NCBI GenBank assembly: GCA_913054205.1
Contig: CAJXJM010000184.1
Location: 1 to 5,719, forward strand
Source: an uncultured Rhodospirillaceae bacterium
GTDB lineage: Bacteria; Pseudomonadota; Alphaproteobacteria; Rhodospirillales; UBA2165
Length of the DNA: 5,719 nucleotides
Direction: 5' to 3'
Shown here: positions 1 through 5,719 of the stretch, one piece after another
How the letters are laid out: each line of letters starts with the position of its first letter
How positions within the stretch are numbered: the stretch's first letter is position 1
Notes under the pieces: model-generated
What the model saw: only the letters and a program-made list of their open reading frames with translations
Databases searched by the model: none
What the model was told of the DNA's origin: nothing
Position numbers and translations under genes: made by a program

Positions 1-53
1 TCTCATGAAAAGCTGAAAAAGTCTGCCGTCATTAGTGTTGAGGCGGGAAAAAA

Positions 54-548
54 ATGGCTGCGTTAATTGGCCGGCATATCAATAAGATTGATAAAAAGGG
101 GCGTGTATCGGTTCCCAAGCCGTTTCGCGACGCCCTTTCTGTACCCAATTCCGCAAAATCTGAATTCTCTGGTATCTACGTCTACCGCTCCTTCAAATTT
201 CCCGCCATTGAAGGCTGTGGTGAGGCTTTTATTCAGCGTGTCATCGATAGCCTGGACGACTTGGAATTGTTTTCGGATGAACAGGACGATCTCGCGACGA
301 CAATCCTCGAGAACTCCCACCAACTTGCCTATGACACCGAAGGTCGTGTTCTGCTGCCGAAAGCGCTGATTGATTATGCCGGCCTCGGCGCTGAGGCTGT
401 TTTTGTCGGTCGCGGAACACGCTTTCAGATTTGGGAAGCCGGCGCTTATGAAACCCATAATGCCGAAGCCTTTGAGCGCGCCCGTTCGCGGGGTGCCACC
501 TTGCGTCTTAGATCCAGCGATGGGTCCAAAGCGGAGGGCGCATCATGA
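54..548 (+). CDS. mraZ: MraZ, transcriptional regulator of the division and cell wall cluster
   Basis: A 164-residue protein with two SpoVT/AbrB-like (MraZ) domains. The first carries HINKIDKKGRVSVP (residues 8-21) and the second carries YDTEGRVLLP (residues 93-102); these paired D-x-x-G-R motifs are the family signature. MraZ proteins form ring-shaped oligomers, bind DNA repeats in front of their own gene and, in Escherichia coli, repress the dcw operon. The family is usually about 140-165 residues, so this one is full length with a slightly extended C-terminal tail rich in Arg, Ser and Ala. The ATG at 54 is chosen because GAGGCGGG (40-47) lies just upstream and the N-terminus matches the family. 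It is the first gene of the cluster and its TGA overlaps the rsmH start by four bases. The 53 bases upstream show no clear set of TGGG repeats, so its operator, if conserved, lies outside the window. Confidence 0.97.
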   Translation: MAALIGRHINKIDKKGRVSVPKPFRDALSVPNSAKSEFSGIYVYRSFKFPAIEGCGEAFIQRVIDSLDDLELFSDEQDDLATTILENSHQLAYDTEGRVLLPKALIDYAGLGAEAVFVGRGTRFQIWEAGAYETHNAEAFERARSRGATLRLRSSDGSKAEGAS

Positions 549-1504
549 CAGCTGATCATATCCCGGTGATGATCAAGGAAGTGATCGATGGCCTAGCCCC
601 CCGCGATGGCGGTATTTATGTTGATGGCACCTTTGGCCGCGGAGGCTATAGCCAGGCAATATTAGAGACAGCCGCAACGCAGGTTTTTGGCATTGACCGA
701 GATCCTGCGGCGATTACTTTTGGCGCAGAACTCAGCAGCAAATATGATGGCCGCCTCACTGTGCTTGAAGGCTGCTTTGGTGATATGGCCTCGCTGATGG
801 CGGATGCGGGTGTGACCAAAGTCGATGGTGTGACGCTCGACCTTGGTGTCTCCTCGCCGCAGATTGACGATCCGGTACGTGGATTTTCATTCCGCTTCGA
901 TGGTCCGCTCGATATGCGCATGGCAGATGAAGGACCTACGGCCGCCGATTTTGTTAATCAAGCGCCGGAAGAAGAAATTGCCGATGTCATTTATCACTAT
1001 GGCGAGGAGCGCTATGCCCGCCGCATTGCCCGCGCTATTGTTGAAACCCGCGAAGACAACCCAATTTTGACCACCTCTCACCTGGTCGAGATTATTCATC
1101 GCATTGTGCGTCGTTCAAAGGATGGAATTAATCCCGCAACCCGGACTTTTATGGCGCTTCGAATTCAGGTCAATGACGAGCTCGGTGAGCTTGAACGTGG
1201 CTTGATAGGGGCTGAACAAATATTGGCTCCCGGCGGCCGTCTGGCCGTTGTTTCCTTCCACTCCCTGGAAGATCGCAAAGTGAAATCCTTCCTCCATGAG
1301 CATAGTGGAGCAACTGGGCGTGGTTCCCGCCACCTACCTGAATTGCCCGATGCAGCGCCGATCCCGAGTTTCAGTTTATTGAAACGCGGCGCAATCAAAC
1401 CGGGGAAGGATGAAGCTTCGCAAAATCCACGGGCGCGGTCTGCCCGGTTACGAGTCGCTGAGCGCAATGATGCATCAGCTTGGTCAAATAATTCAGGTAT
1501 ATAG
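545..1504 (+). CDS. rsmH: 16S rRNA (cytosine(1402)-N(4))-methyltransferase RsmH (MraW)
   Basis: A 319-residue SAM-dependent methyltransferase that modifies the N4 of C1402 in the decoding centre of 16S rRNA, acting on the small ribosomal subunit in the cytoplasm. Visible family features in order: HIPVM (5-9), SAM-binding motif I VDGTFGRGGYS (26-36), the acidic FGIDRDP (48-54), LDLGVSSPQID (97-107), RGFSFRFDGPLDMRM (111-125), the helical insertion with YHYGEERYARRIA, NPATRTFMALRI (196-207) and the C-terminal SFHSLEDR (237-244). Length is normal for the family (about 310-330). The ATG at 545 overlaps the mraZ stop (ATGA) and has GGAGGG at 533-538, six bases upstream, which suggests translational coupling to mraZ. 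The reading frame is intact with no unusual changes. The final 25 or so residues are variable, as is usual in this family. Confidence 0.98.
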   Translation: MTADHIPVMIKEVIDGLAPRDGGIYVDGTFGRGGYSQAILETAATQVFGIDRDPAAITFGAELSSKYDGRLTVLEGCFGDMASLMADAGVTKVDGVTLDLGVSSPQIDDPVRGFSFRFDGPLDMRMADEGPTAADFVNQAPEEEIADVIYHYGEERYARRIARAIVETREDNPILTTSHLVEIIHRIVRRSKDGINPATRTFMALRIQVNDELGELERGLIGAEQILAPGGRLAVVSFHSLEDRKVKSFLHEHSGATGRGSRHLPELPDAAPIPSFSLLKRGAIKPGKDEASQNPRARSARLRVAERNDASAWSNNSGI

Positions 1505-1518
1505 AGGAGAAGAGGAGC

Positions 1519-1872
1519 ATGCGACAAACGACGATACTCACGCTTCTACTCGCAGCCATAATGAGCGTTGCGTTATTTTATTTGAAATATGAGGTCACCG
1601 ATCTGGAACAGGAGCTTGACGTTCTCAACCGTGCGATTGTTGCCGATCAAGAAGGCATCCATGTTCTCAAAGCGGAATGGAGCCACTTGAACGACGTCGC
1701 ACGAATTAAAGACTTGGCATCGCGCTATCTCAATATGAAGCCAACCGAGCCCACTCAAATTAAATCTCCAGAAGATTTAAGCAAAGCTTTAGCTGCCCCC
1801 GATGGTGATGAGCAGGCTATTTCTGCTGATAAAATTTCGGTTAGACCGTCCGGAAGGGGGGCACGCCGGTGA
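1519..1872 (+). CDS. ftsL: Cell division protein FtsL
   Basis: A 117-residue bitopic membrane protein. There is a very short cytoplasmic N-terminus, a hydrophobic segment at about residues 5-22, then a heptad-like charged region (about 23-57) expected to form a periplasmic coiled coil. The stretch LKAEWSHLN (50-58) followed by a helix ending in RYLNMKP (69-75) is typical of alphaproteobacterial FtsL. FtsL pairs with FtsB (and FtsQ) at the septum and activates the FtsW-FtsI synthase; this role is family knowledge, since the sequence itself is poorly conserved. Residues 76-117 form a polar, probably disordered tail. The start at 1519 is preceded by a purine-rich GAGGAGAAGAGGAG tract (1504-1517). 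Position between rsmH and ftsI is diagnostic and supports the call more than similarity does. Its TGA overlaps the GTG start of ftsI. Confidence 0.93.
   Translation: MRQTTILTLLLAAIMSVALFYLKYEVTDLEQELDVLNRAIVADQEGIHVLKAEWSHLNDVARIKDLASRYLNMKPTEPTQIKSPEDLSKALAAPDGDEQAISADKISVRPSGRGARR
1852..1861 (+). promoter_or_regulatory. Ribosome binding site supporting the GTG start of ftsI
   Basis: GGAAGGGGGG ends seven bases before the GTG at 1869. It lies inside the last codons of ftsL, and no in-frame ATG occurs before the transmembrane segment, so it decides the start. The GTGA overlap suggests coupling between ftsL and ftsI translation. Confidence 0.75.
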
Positions 1873-3629
1873 TCTTCGAACGTCTCCGTCATCCCTTTAG
1901 TCCCGCCGACACAAATGTATCGGCATCGGAGACAGCTTCTGAAATCCCCACCCACATCAAGTTTGAAGGCATTCGCCGTCATGCTCTGGAGACCGGTCGC
2001 AATCGCTTACTGGTGACGGGCGCTTTGTTTATGCTCGCTTTTGCCGTTATTGCCGGCCGGCTCGTAGAATTGGCGGTGGTCGATCAAGCGGGTGAGGAAA
2101 CCCGAGGCGCACGCATCGCAGCGACCTTGAAATTACGAAAAGTGCGCGCCGACATTACCGACCGGAACGGTATCTTGCTTGCTTCAAGTTTGCCAACTGC
2201 CTCGCTCTACGCCAATCCGCGCCATGTTCTTGATCCCAAAGAAGCTGCCAGAAAATTGGCGCGCGTTTTCCCGAGCTTTGAAAAGAAAAAAATTCAAGCG
2301 AAACTGGCATCCGACAAAACTTTTGTTTGGCTGCATCGCAATCTCACGCCAAAAACCCAATTCGCGGTCAATGCGTTGGGAATTCCAGGCCTCTACTTTC
2401 AACGCACCGAGCGCCGCGTATATCCGCACGGCAGGATGGTTGCTCATGCTTTGGGGTTAACCAACATTGATGGCCGAGGATTATCCGGCATTGAAGGCTA
2501 TTTCGATAAATCTCTTCGCGGTACCGATGAGCCGCTCTCACTGTCTCTTGATATTCGGGTGCAATCAGTGCTGCGGGAAGAGTTGCTCAAATCGATGGCA
2601 GAGTTTCGGGCGATTGGTGCTGCCGGAATTGTGATGGATGTTACCAACGGTGAAGTGCGCGCCATGGTCTCTCTGCCAGACTTTAATCCGAACAAGCCGG
2701 TGACGGCTGCAGGAATTGCCGGTTTCAATCGGGCGACCAAGGGCGTTTATGAGATGGGCTCGACTTTCAAATTGTTTACCGCCGCGATGGCCTTGGATTC
2801 CGGCGTGACCCGCTTGCGTGATCGATTTGATGCGACCAAGCCGATAAAAATTTCCCGTTTCAAGATTTCCGACTACCACGGCAAAAATCGTTGGCTAACG
2901 GTGCCGGAAATCATTGTTTATTCCTCCAATATCGGTGCTGCAAAAATGGCACTTGAGGTTGGCACCGCGGGCCAGAAAAAATATCTCAAGCGGTTTGGCC
3001 TATTAACGCCGGCCCGCATAGAGCTGCCGGAAATCGGCTCCCCTCTGACGCCCGATCATTGGCGCGAGATCAACACCATGACGATTTCTTATGGCCATGG
3101 CATTGCCGTCAGCCCGCTTCAATTGGCAGCCGGAGTCGCTGCCTTGGTCAATGGCGGCGTTTTGTACAATCCGAGAATGATTAAAATACCGCGCGGCAAG
3201 GAAATCGTCGGCTCGCGCGTGTTGTCAAAAGCGACATCTCGAAAAATGAGGGGGCTCATGCGTTTGGTGGTGCGGAATGGAACCGGGCGAAACGCTGACG
3301 TGCCGGGCTATCTAATCGGCGGGAAAACTGGGACCGCGGATAAGCCAGGTCCGCGCGACGGTTATAGCGGTCGCCGGGTGATTTCATCCTTTGTCGCGGC
3401 CTTCCCAATGAACAAGCCGCGCTACGTCATACTGGCTTTGATCGACGAGCCGAAAGGAACACAACGCACGCGTGGATACGCAACAGGCGGTTGGGTGGCC
3501 GCTCCGATTGTTGCCCGTGTGGTGAAACGGATGGCACCCATTTTGGGACTCGTGCCATCGAAGCAAACAGAGAAAGTGCCGAAGCCGGGCGATGATTTAT
3601 TCATCGCGGCCAAGGCGACAAAACGCTAA
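1869..3629 (+). CDS. ftsI: Peptidoglycan D,D-transpeptidase FtsI (penicillin-binding protein 3)
   Basis: A 586-residue class B penicillin-binding protein that cross-links peptidoglycan at the division septum in partnership with the glycosyltransferase FtsW. It has a cytoplasmic tail of about 45 residues, one membrane anchor (about 47-66), and a periplasmic pedestal domain beginning with RADITDRNG (93-101) and containing YPHGRMVAHALGL and DGRGLSGIEGYFD. The transpeptidase domain has all three penicillin-binding motifs: STFK with the acylated Ser298 and Lys301, SSN at 352-354, and KTGT at 486-489. Length and motif spacing resemble E. coli FtsI. There is no PASTA domain and no glycosyltransferase domain, which excludes class A enzymes and the Gram-positive type. 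The start is a GTG overlapping the ftsL stop. FtsI is expected to be a beta-lactam target. The reading frame is intact; the last 30 residues form a polar Lys/Pro tail. Confidence 0.98.
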   Translation: MIFERLRHPFSPADTNVSASETASEIPTHIKFEGIRRHALETGRNRLLVTGALFMLAFAVIAGRLVELAVVDQAGEETRGARIAATLKLRKVRADITDRNGILLASSLPTASLYANPRHVLDPKEAARKLARVFPSFEKKKIQAKLASDKTFVWLHRNLTPKTQFAVNALGIPGLYFQRTERRVYPHGRMVAHALGLTNIDGRGLSGIEGYFDKSLRGTDEPLSLSLDIRVQSVLREELLKSMAEFRAIGAAGIVMDVTNGEVRAMVSLPDFNPNKPVTAAGIAGFNRATKGVYEMGSTFKLFTAAMALDSGVTRLRDRFDATKPIKISRFKISDYHGKNRWLTVPEIIVYSSNIGAAKMALEVGTAGQKKYLKRFGLLTPARIELPEIGSPLTPDHWREINTMTISYGHGIAVSPLQLAAGVAALVNGGVLYNPRMIKIPRGKEIVGSRVLSKATSRKMRGLMRLVVRNGTGRNADVPGYLIGGKTGTADKPGPRDGYSGRRVISSFVAAFPMNKPRYVILALIDEPKGTQRTRGYATGGWVAAPIVARVVKRMAPILGLVPSKQTEKVPKPGDDLFIAAKATKR

Positions 3630-3644
3630 CGCGATGAATATATT
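3615..3644 (+). promoter_or_regulatory. Weak candidate internal promoter before murE
   Basis: GCGACA (3615-3620) and TATATT (3639-3644) are separated by 18 bases and resemble poor -35 and -10 boxes. The TATATT lies in the perfect 8-base palindrome AATATATT (3637-3644), an AT-rich island in the 30-base gap between ftsI and murE. A transcript starting here would have almost no leader before the TTG at 3660. This is inference from pattern only; AT-rich gaps often look like this by chance. Confidence 0.2.
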
Positions 3645-3646
3645 TT

Positions 3647-3658
3647 GGGAGAACTCCC
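3647..3658 (+). promoter_or_regulatory. murE ribosome binding site within a small inverted repeat
   Basis: GGGAG (3647-3651) is the likely Shine-Dalgarno of murE, eight bases before the TTG at 3660. It forms an inverted repeat with CTCCC (3654-3658), so the mRNA could fold a very small hairpin (four pairs with a GAAC loop) covering the site. The ribosome binding role is well supported by position; any regulatory effect of the fold is inference. Confidence 0.6.
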
Positions 3659-3659
3659 G

Positions 3660-5129
3660 TTGCGATTAGCAGAATTATTGGTGGGATATGAATGGAAGAG
3701 TATGTCGGGTAAAGATTTTGTAGATTCTGACATTACAGGAATAACGGCGGATTCGCGTAGCGTCGAAGAGGGTTTTTTGTTCGCCGCTTTACCGGGCAGC
3801 AATAGTGATGGCCGTGATTTTATTGCAGACGCGATTTTGCGCGGCGCTGTAGCTGTCTTGGCACCCTTAGGCACGCCTATAGATTCAGTTGATCCAGAAG
3901 TCAGCTTTGTCCCTGATCGCAACCCGCGACAACGCTACGCCAAGATGGTCGGACGTTTCTATCAACCTCAACCTGACAATATTGCAGCTGTAACCGGCAC
4001 CAATGGTAAATCATCGGCGGTAGAATTTTCCCGCCAGCTGTGGCAAATGTGTGACCTTAAATCTGCAAGTTTTGGCACGCTCGGCTTGGTCACGTCCGAT
4101 AAATCTGAGAGCGGAAATTTAACGACGCCTGATCCCGCAGATTTGCACAAAACTTTAACGGCGCTTGCCGAGGACGGTGTCCATCACGTCGCCGTTGAGG
4201 CGTCCAGCCACGGGCTCGATCAGTATAGACTTGATGGCGTTAATTTGAGTGTTGCCGCGTTCACCAATCTCAGTCGGGATCATCTCGATTACCACGAAAC
4301 CATGGAAGACTACTTTGGCGCCAAGCTCCGACTATTCACCGAGGTATTGGATGCGGGTGGTTCGGCGGTCATCAATGCTGATGATGAAACCTACAAGGAC
4401 CTTACTGGCGCACTTCAAAGACGCGGGATAACAACACTCAGTTATGGCCGGAATGCCAAAGACATTAATTTAAGAAACGCAGAAGCGCTCGCCGATGGTC
4501 AGCGGCTTTCCCTGAACGTGCTCGGTCAAGACGTTGATCTTACGTTGCCGCTGATAGGGGATTTCCAAGCCATGAATGCATTGTGCGCGTTGGGTATTGT
4601 ATTGGCGGGTGGCGGTGATCAGGCCAAAGCAATTGCGGCGCTTGAAAGTCTCGAGGGCGTTCGTGGTCGAATAGAATTGGCGGCGCGTCACGCAAATGGC
4701 GCCGGCATATATGTAGATTATGCCCACACGCCCGACGCGCTCGAGCACGTGCTCACAGCGCTCCGTCCCCATACCCGCCAAAAATTGAAAGTTGTGTTTG
4801 GCTGCGGCGGTGACCGTGATCAAGGTAAACGCCCGGAGATGGGTGAGATTGCAGCCCGCCTCGCTGATGAAGTGATCGTAACCGACGACAATCCAAGGTT
4901 CGAAGATGCCGCCCCTATTCGCGCGCAAATACTGGCAGCCTGTCCGGGAGCTACAGAAATTGGCGACCGCAAGGAAGCGATCTTTACAGCGGTGGCAGGT
5001 CTTATCGAAGGTGATCTTTTGGTTCTCGCCGGTAAAGGCCATGAGCAGGGCCAGATTGTTGGGAATGATGTGTTGCCCTTCGATGATGCCGAGATCGCCC
5101 GAAAGGCCGCTAAAGGAGGTGGGTCATGA
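3660..5129 (+). CDS. murE: UDP-N-acetylmuramoyl-L-alanyl-D-glutamate--2,6-diaminopimelate ligase MurE
   Basis: A cytoplasmic ATP-dependent ligase that adds meso-diaminopimelate to UDP-MurNAc-L-Ala-D-Glu. Residue numbers count from TTG 3660 (489 residues). The N-terminal substrate domain has DSR (31-33). The ATPase domain has the P-loop TGTNGKSS (112-119), EASSHGLDQ (180-188), NLSRDHLDYH (203-212) and Lys222 in AKLRLF, the expected carbamylated lysine. The C-terminal domain has VDYAHTPDA (352-360), GCGGDRDQGKRP (381-392), DDNPR (409-413) and KGHEQG (459-464). DNPR is the diaminopimelate-specifying motif; lysine-adding enzymes differ there. TTG 3660 is preferred because GGGAG sits eight bases upstream and the product begins MRLAELL as MurE proteins usually do. 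A TTG at 3645 is in frame but has no ribosome binding site. The third P-loop position is Ser where Thr is more common. It overlaps murF by ATGA. Confidence 0.97.
   Translation: MRLAELLVGYEWKSMSGKDFVDSDITGITADSRSVEEGFLFAALPGSNSDGRDFIADAILRGAVAVLAPLGTPIDSVDPEVSFVPDRNPRQRYAKMVGRFYQPQPDNIAAVTGTNGKSSAVEFSRQLWQMCDLKSASFGTLGLVTSDKSESGNLTTPDPADLHKTLTALAEDGVHHVAVEASSHGLDQYRLDGVNLSVAAFTNLSRDHLDYHETMEDYFGAKLRLFTEVLDAGGSAVINADDETYKDLTGALQRRGITTLSYGRNAKDINLRNAEALADGQRLSLNVLGQDVDLTLPLIGDFQAMNALCALGIVLAGGGDQAKAIAALESLEGVRGRIELAARHANGAGIYVDYAHTPDALEHVLTALRPHTRQKLKVVFGCGGDRDQGKRPEMGEIAARLADEVIVTDDNPRFEDAAPIRAQILAACPGATEIGDRKEAIFTAVAGLIEGDLLVLAGKGHEQGQIVGNDVLPFDDAEIARKAAKGGGS
5112..5120 (+). promoter_or_regulatory. 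Strong ribosome binding site of murF
   Basis: AAAGGAGGT is a near-perfect match to the anti-Shine-Dalgarno and ends five bases before the murF ATG at 5126. It lies in the last codons of murE, encoding part of its Gly-rich C-terminus. It is the strongest such site in the window and fixes the murF start. Confidence 0.85.
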
Positions 5130-5719
5130 CCGACCTTCAGGCAAAGGAAATTTTATGGAAATCCGCAGAAGCGGTACAGGCCACTAACGGTAGCTCGACT
5201 GTCGATTGGAGTGCCACTGGCGTTTCAATTGACAGCCGGACTGCCGAACCTGGCGATCTATTTCTAGCCATTTCTGGGCCGAATTTTGATGGCCACGACT
5301 ATGTCGGAAGCGCGCTGCAAAATGGTGCCTCGGCCGCAATGATTTCTCATGCGGTTGAAAACTTGGGAAAAGACGCGGCTTTGCTGGAGGTTGAAGACAC
5401 ATTTGAAGCCTTGAATATGCTTGGGCGCGCCGGCCGAGATCGTTGCCAAGCCAAAGTCATTGCCGTCACCGGTAGTGTCGGTAAAACCGGCGTCAAGGAA
5501 GCGCTCGGTCAATTGCTCTCGGGCCAAGGCGCAACGTCTTATAGCCGCGGTAGTTTCAACAATCACTTTGGCGTGCCGTTATCTCTCGCGCGGCTTCCAC
5601 AAAATGCTGAATTCGCGGTGTTCGAACTTGGTATGAACCATGCTGGCGAACTGATACCGCTGTCCCAAATGGTGCGGCCCATCGTTGCAATTGTAACGAC
5701 GGTTGAGCCCGCCCCTATC
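5126..5719 (+). CDS. murF: UDP-N-acetylmuramoyl-tripeptide--D-alanyl-D-alanine ligase MurF (N-terminal part, cut by window edge)
   Basis: The first 198 codons of MurF, which adds D-Ala-D-Ala to the UDP-MurNAc tripeptide, the last cytoplasmic step in making the pentapeptide precursor. The family is usually about 450-480 residues, so more than half is missing beyond the right edge. Visible features: DSR (36-38) followed by PGDLFLAI in the N-terminal substrate domain, the P-loop TGSVGKTGVKE (115-125), SFNNHFGVP (143-151) and FELGMNHAGE (166-175), a MurF-specific pattern that separates it from MurE. The ATG overlaps the murE stop (ATGA) and has a strong ribosome binding site. An oddity is VEPAPI at 193-198, where the family has a conserved His in place of the second Pro (codon CCT, 5714-5716). 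The adjacent MurE shares the N-terminal fold, as expected for paralogous Mur ligases. Confidence 0.96.
   Translation, partial: MTDLQAKEILWKSAEAVQATNGSSTVDWSATGVSIDSRTAEPGDLFLAISGPNFDGHDYVGSALQNGASAAMISHAVENLGKDAALLEVEDTFEALNMLGRAGRDRCQAKVIAVTGSVGKTGVKEALGQLLSGQGATSYSRGSFNNHFGVPLSLARLPQNAEFAVFELGMNHAGELIPLSQMVRPIVAIVTTVEPAPI

Noticed and set aside
63..458. A 131-residue open frame on the minus strand opposite mraZ
   Set aside because: It is antisense to a clear MraZ with both motifs, and its translation shows no recognisable domain.
3647..3658. Rho-independent terminator after ftsI
   Set aside because: The stem is only four or five pairs with no following T-run, and murE continues at once in the same direction.
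3645..3659. Longer murE form starting at TTG 3645
   Set aside because: The five extra residues would be encoded over the GGGAG site itself, no ribosome binding site precedes 3645, and MurE proteins typically begin near MRLAELL.
3634..3669. An 11-codon reading frame from ATG 3634 that overlaps the murE TTG start, possible leader peptide
   Set aside because: It has no ribosome binding site upstream and nothing in its residues suggests attenuation; the GGGAG lies inside it and fits murE instead.
4470..5042. A 190-residue open frame on the minus strand inside murE
   Set aside because: It lies wholly opposite a strongly conserved murE region, its translation is rich in Cys, Arg and His without any domain-like pattern, and it has no context of its own. 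It is a shadow of murE codon use.
1..5719. A previously undescribed system, mobile element, CRISPR array or RNA gene
   Set aside because: Almost every base is assigned to six standard dcw genes with intact frames and typical order; no foreign insertion, repeat array or structured non-coding stretch was found.

Overview
This window is the front part of a division and cell wall (dcw) cluster from a Gram-negative bacterium, very probably an alphaproteobacterium. All genes lie on the + strand in the order mraZ, rsmH (mraW), ftsL, ftsI, murE, murF, and murF runs off the right edge. Evidence for Alphaproteobacteria is the style of the proteins: a 164-residue MraZ, RsmH with a GRGGYS-type motif I, an FtsL with an 'AEWSHLN' segment, an FtsI with a longish cytoplasmic tail and an STFK active site, and a MurF P-loop of the form GSVGKTG. 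The base composition is moderate, neither very GC-rich nor AT-rich. A more exact placement (Hyphomicrobiales-like or another marine or soil order) cannot be made from the sequence alone.

Layout: 1-53 is a short leader ending in the mraZ ribosome binding site. mraZ (54-548) overlaps rsmH (545-1504) by ATGA. A 14-base gap with a purine-rich ribosome binding site leads to ftsL (1519-1872), which overlaps ftsI (1869-3629) by GTGA. A 30-base gap, the only one with visible structure, leads to murE, whose best start is a TTG at 3660 (3660-5129). murE overlaps murF (5126 to the right edge) by ATGA. No stretch above 60 bases lacks a gene. No terminator, RNA gene, mobile element or repeat array was seen.

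The genes form one transcription unit linking control (MraZ), ribosome maturation (RsmH methylation of 16S rRNA), septal peptidoglycan synthesis (FtsL and the transpeptidase FtsI) and cytoplasmic precursor synthesis (MurE adds meso-diaminopimelate, MurF adds D-Ala-D-Ala). The DDNPR motif of MurE indicates a diaminopimelate-type wall.

This is an ordinary, well-known gene cluster and I see no undescribed system in it. The points worth a second look are small: the TTG start of murE with its Shine-Dalgarno in a tiny inverted repeat, a weak promoter-like sequence before murE, a proline where MurF normally has a conserved histidine right at the window edge, and a Thr-to-Ser change in the MurE P-loop.
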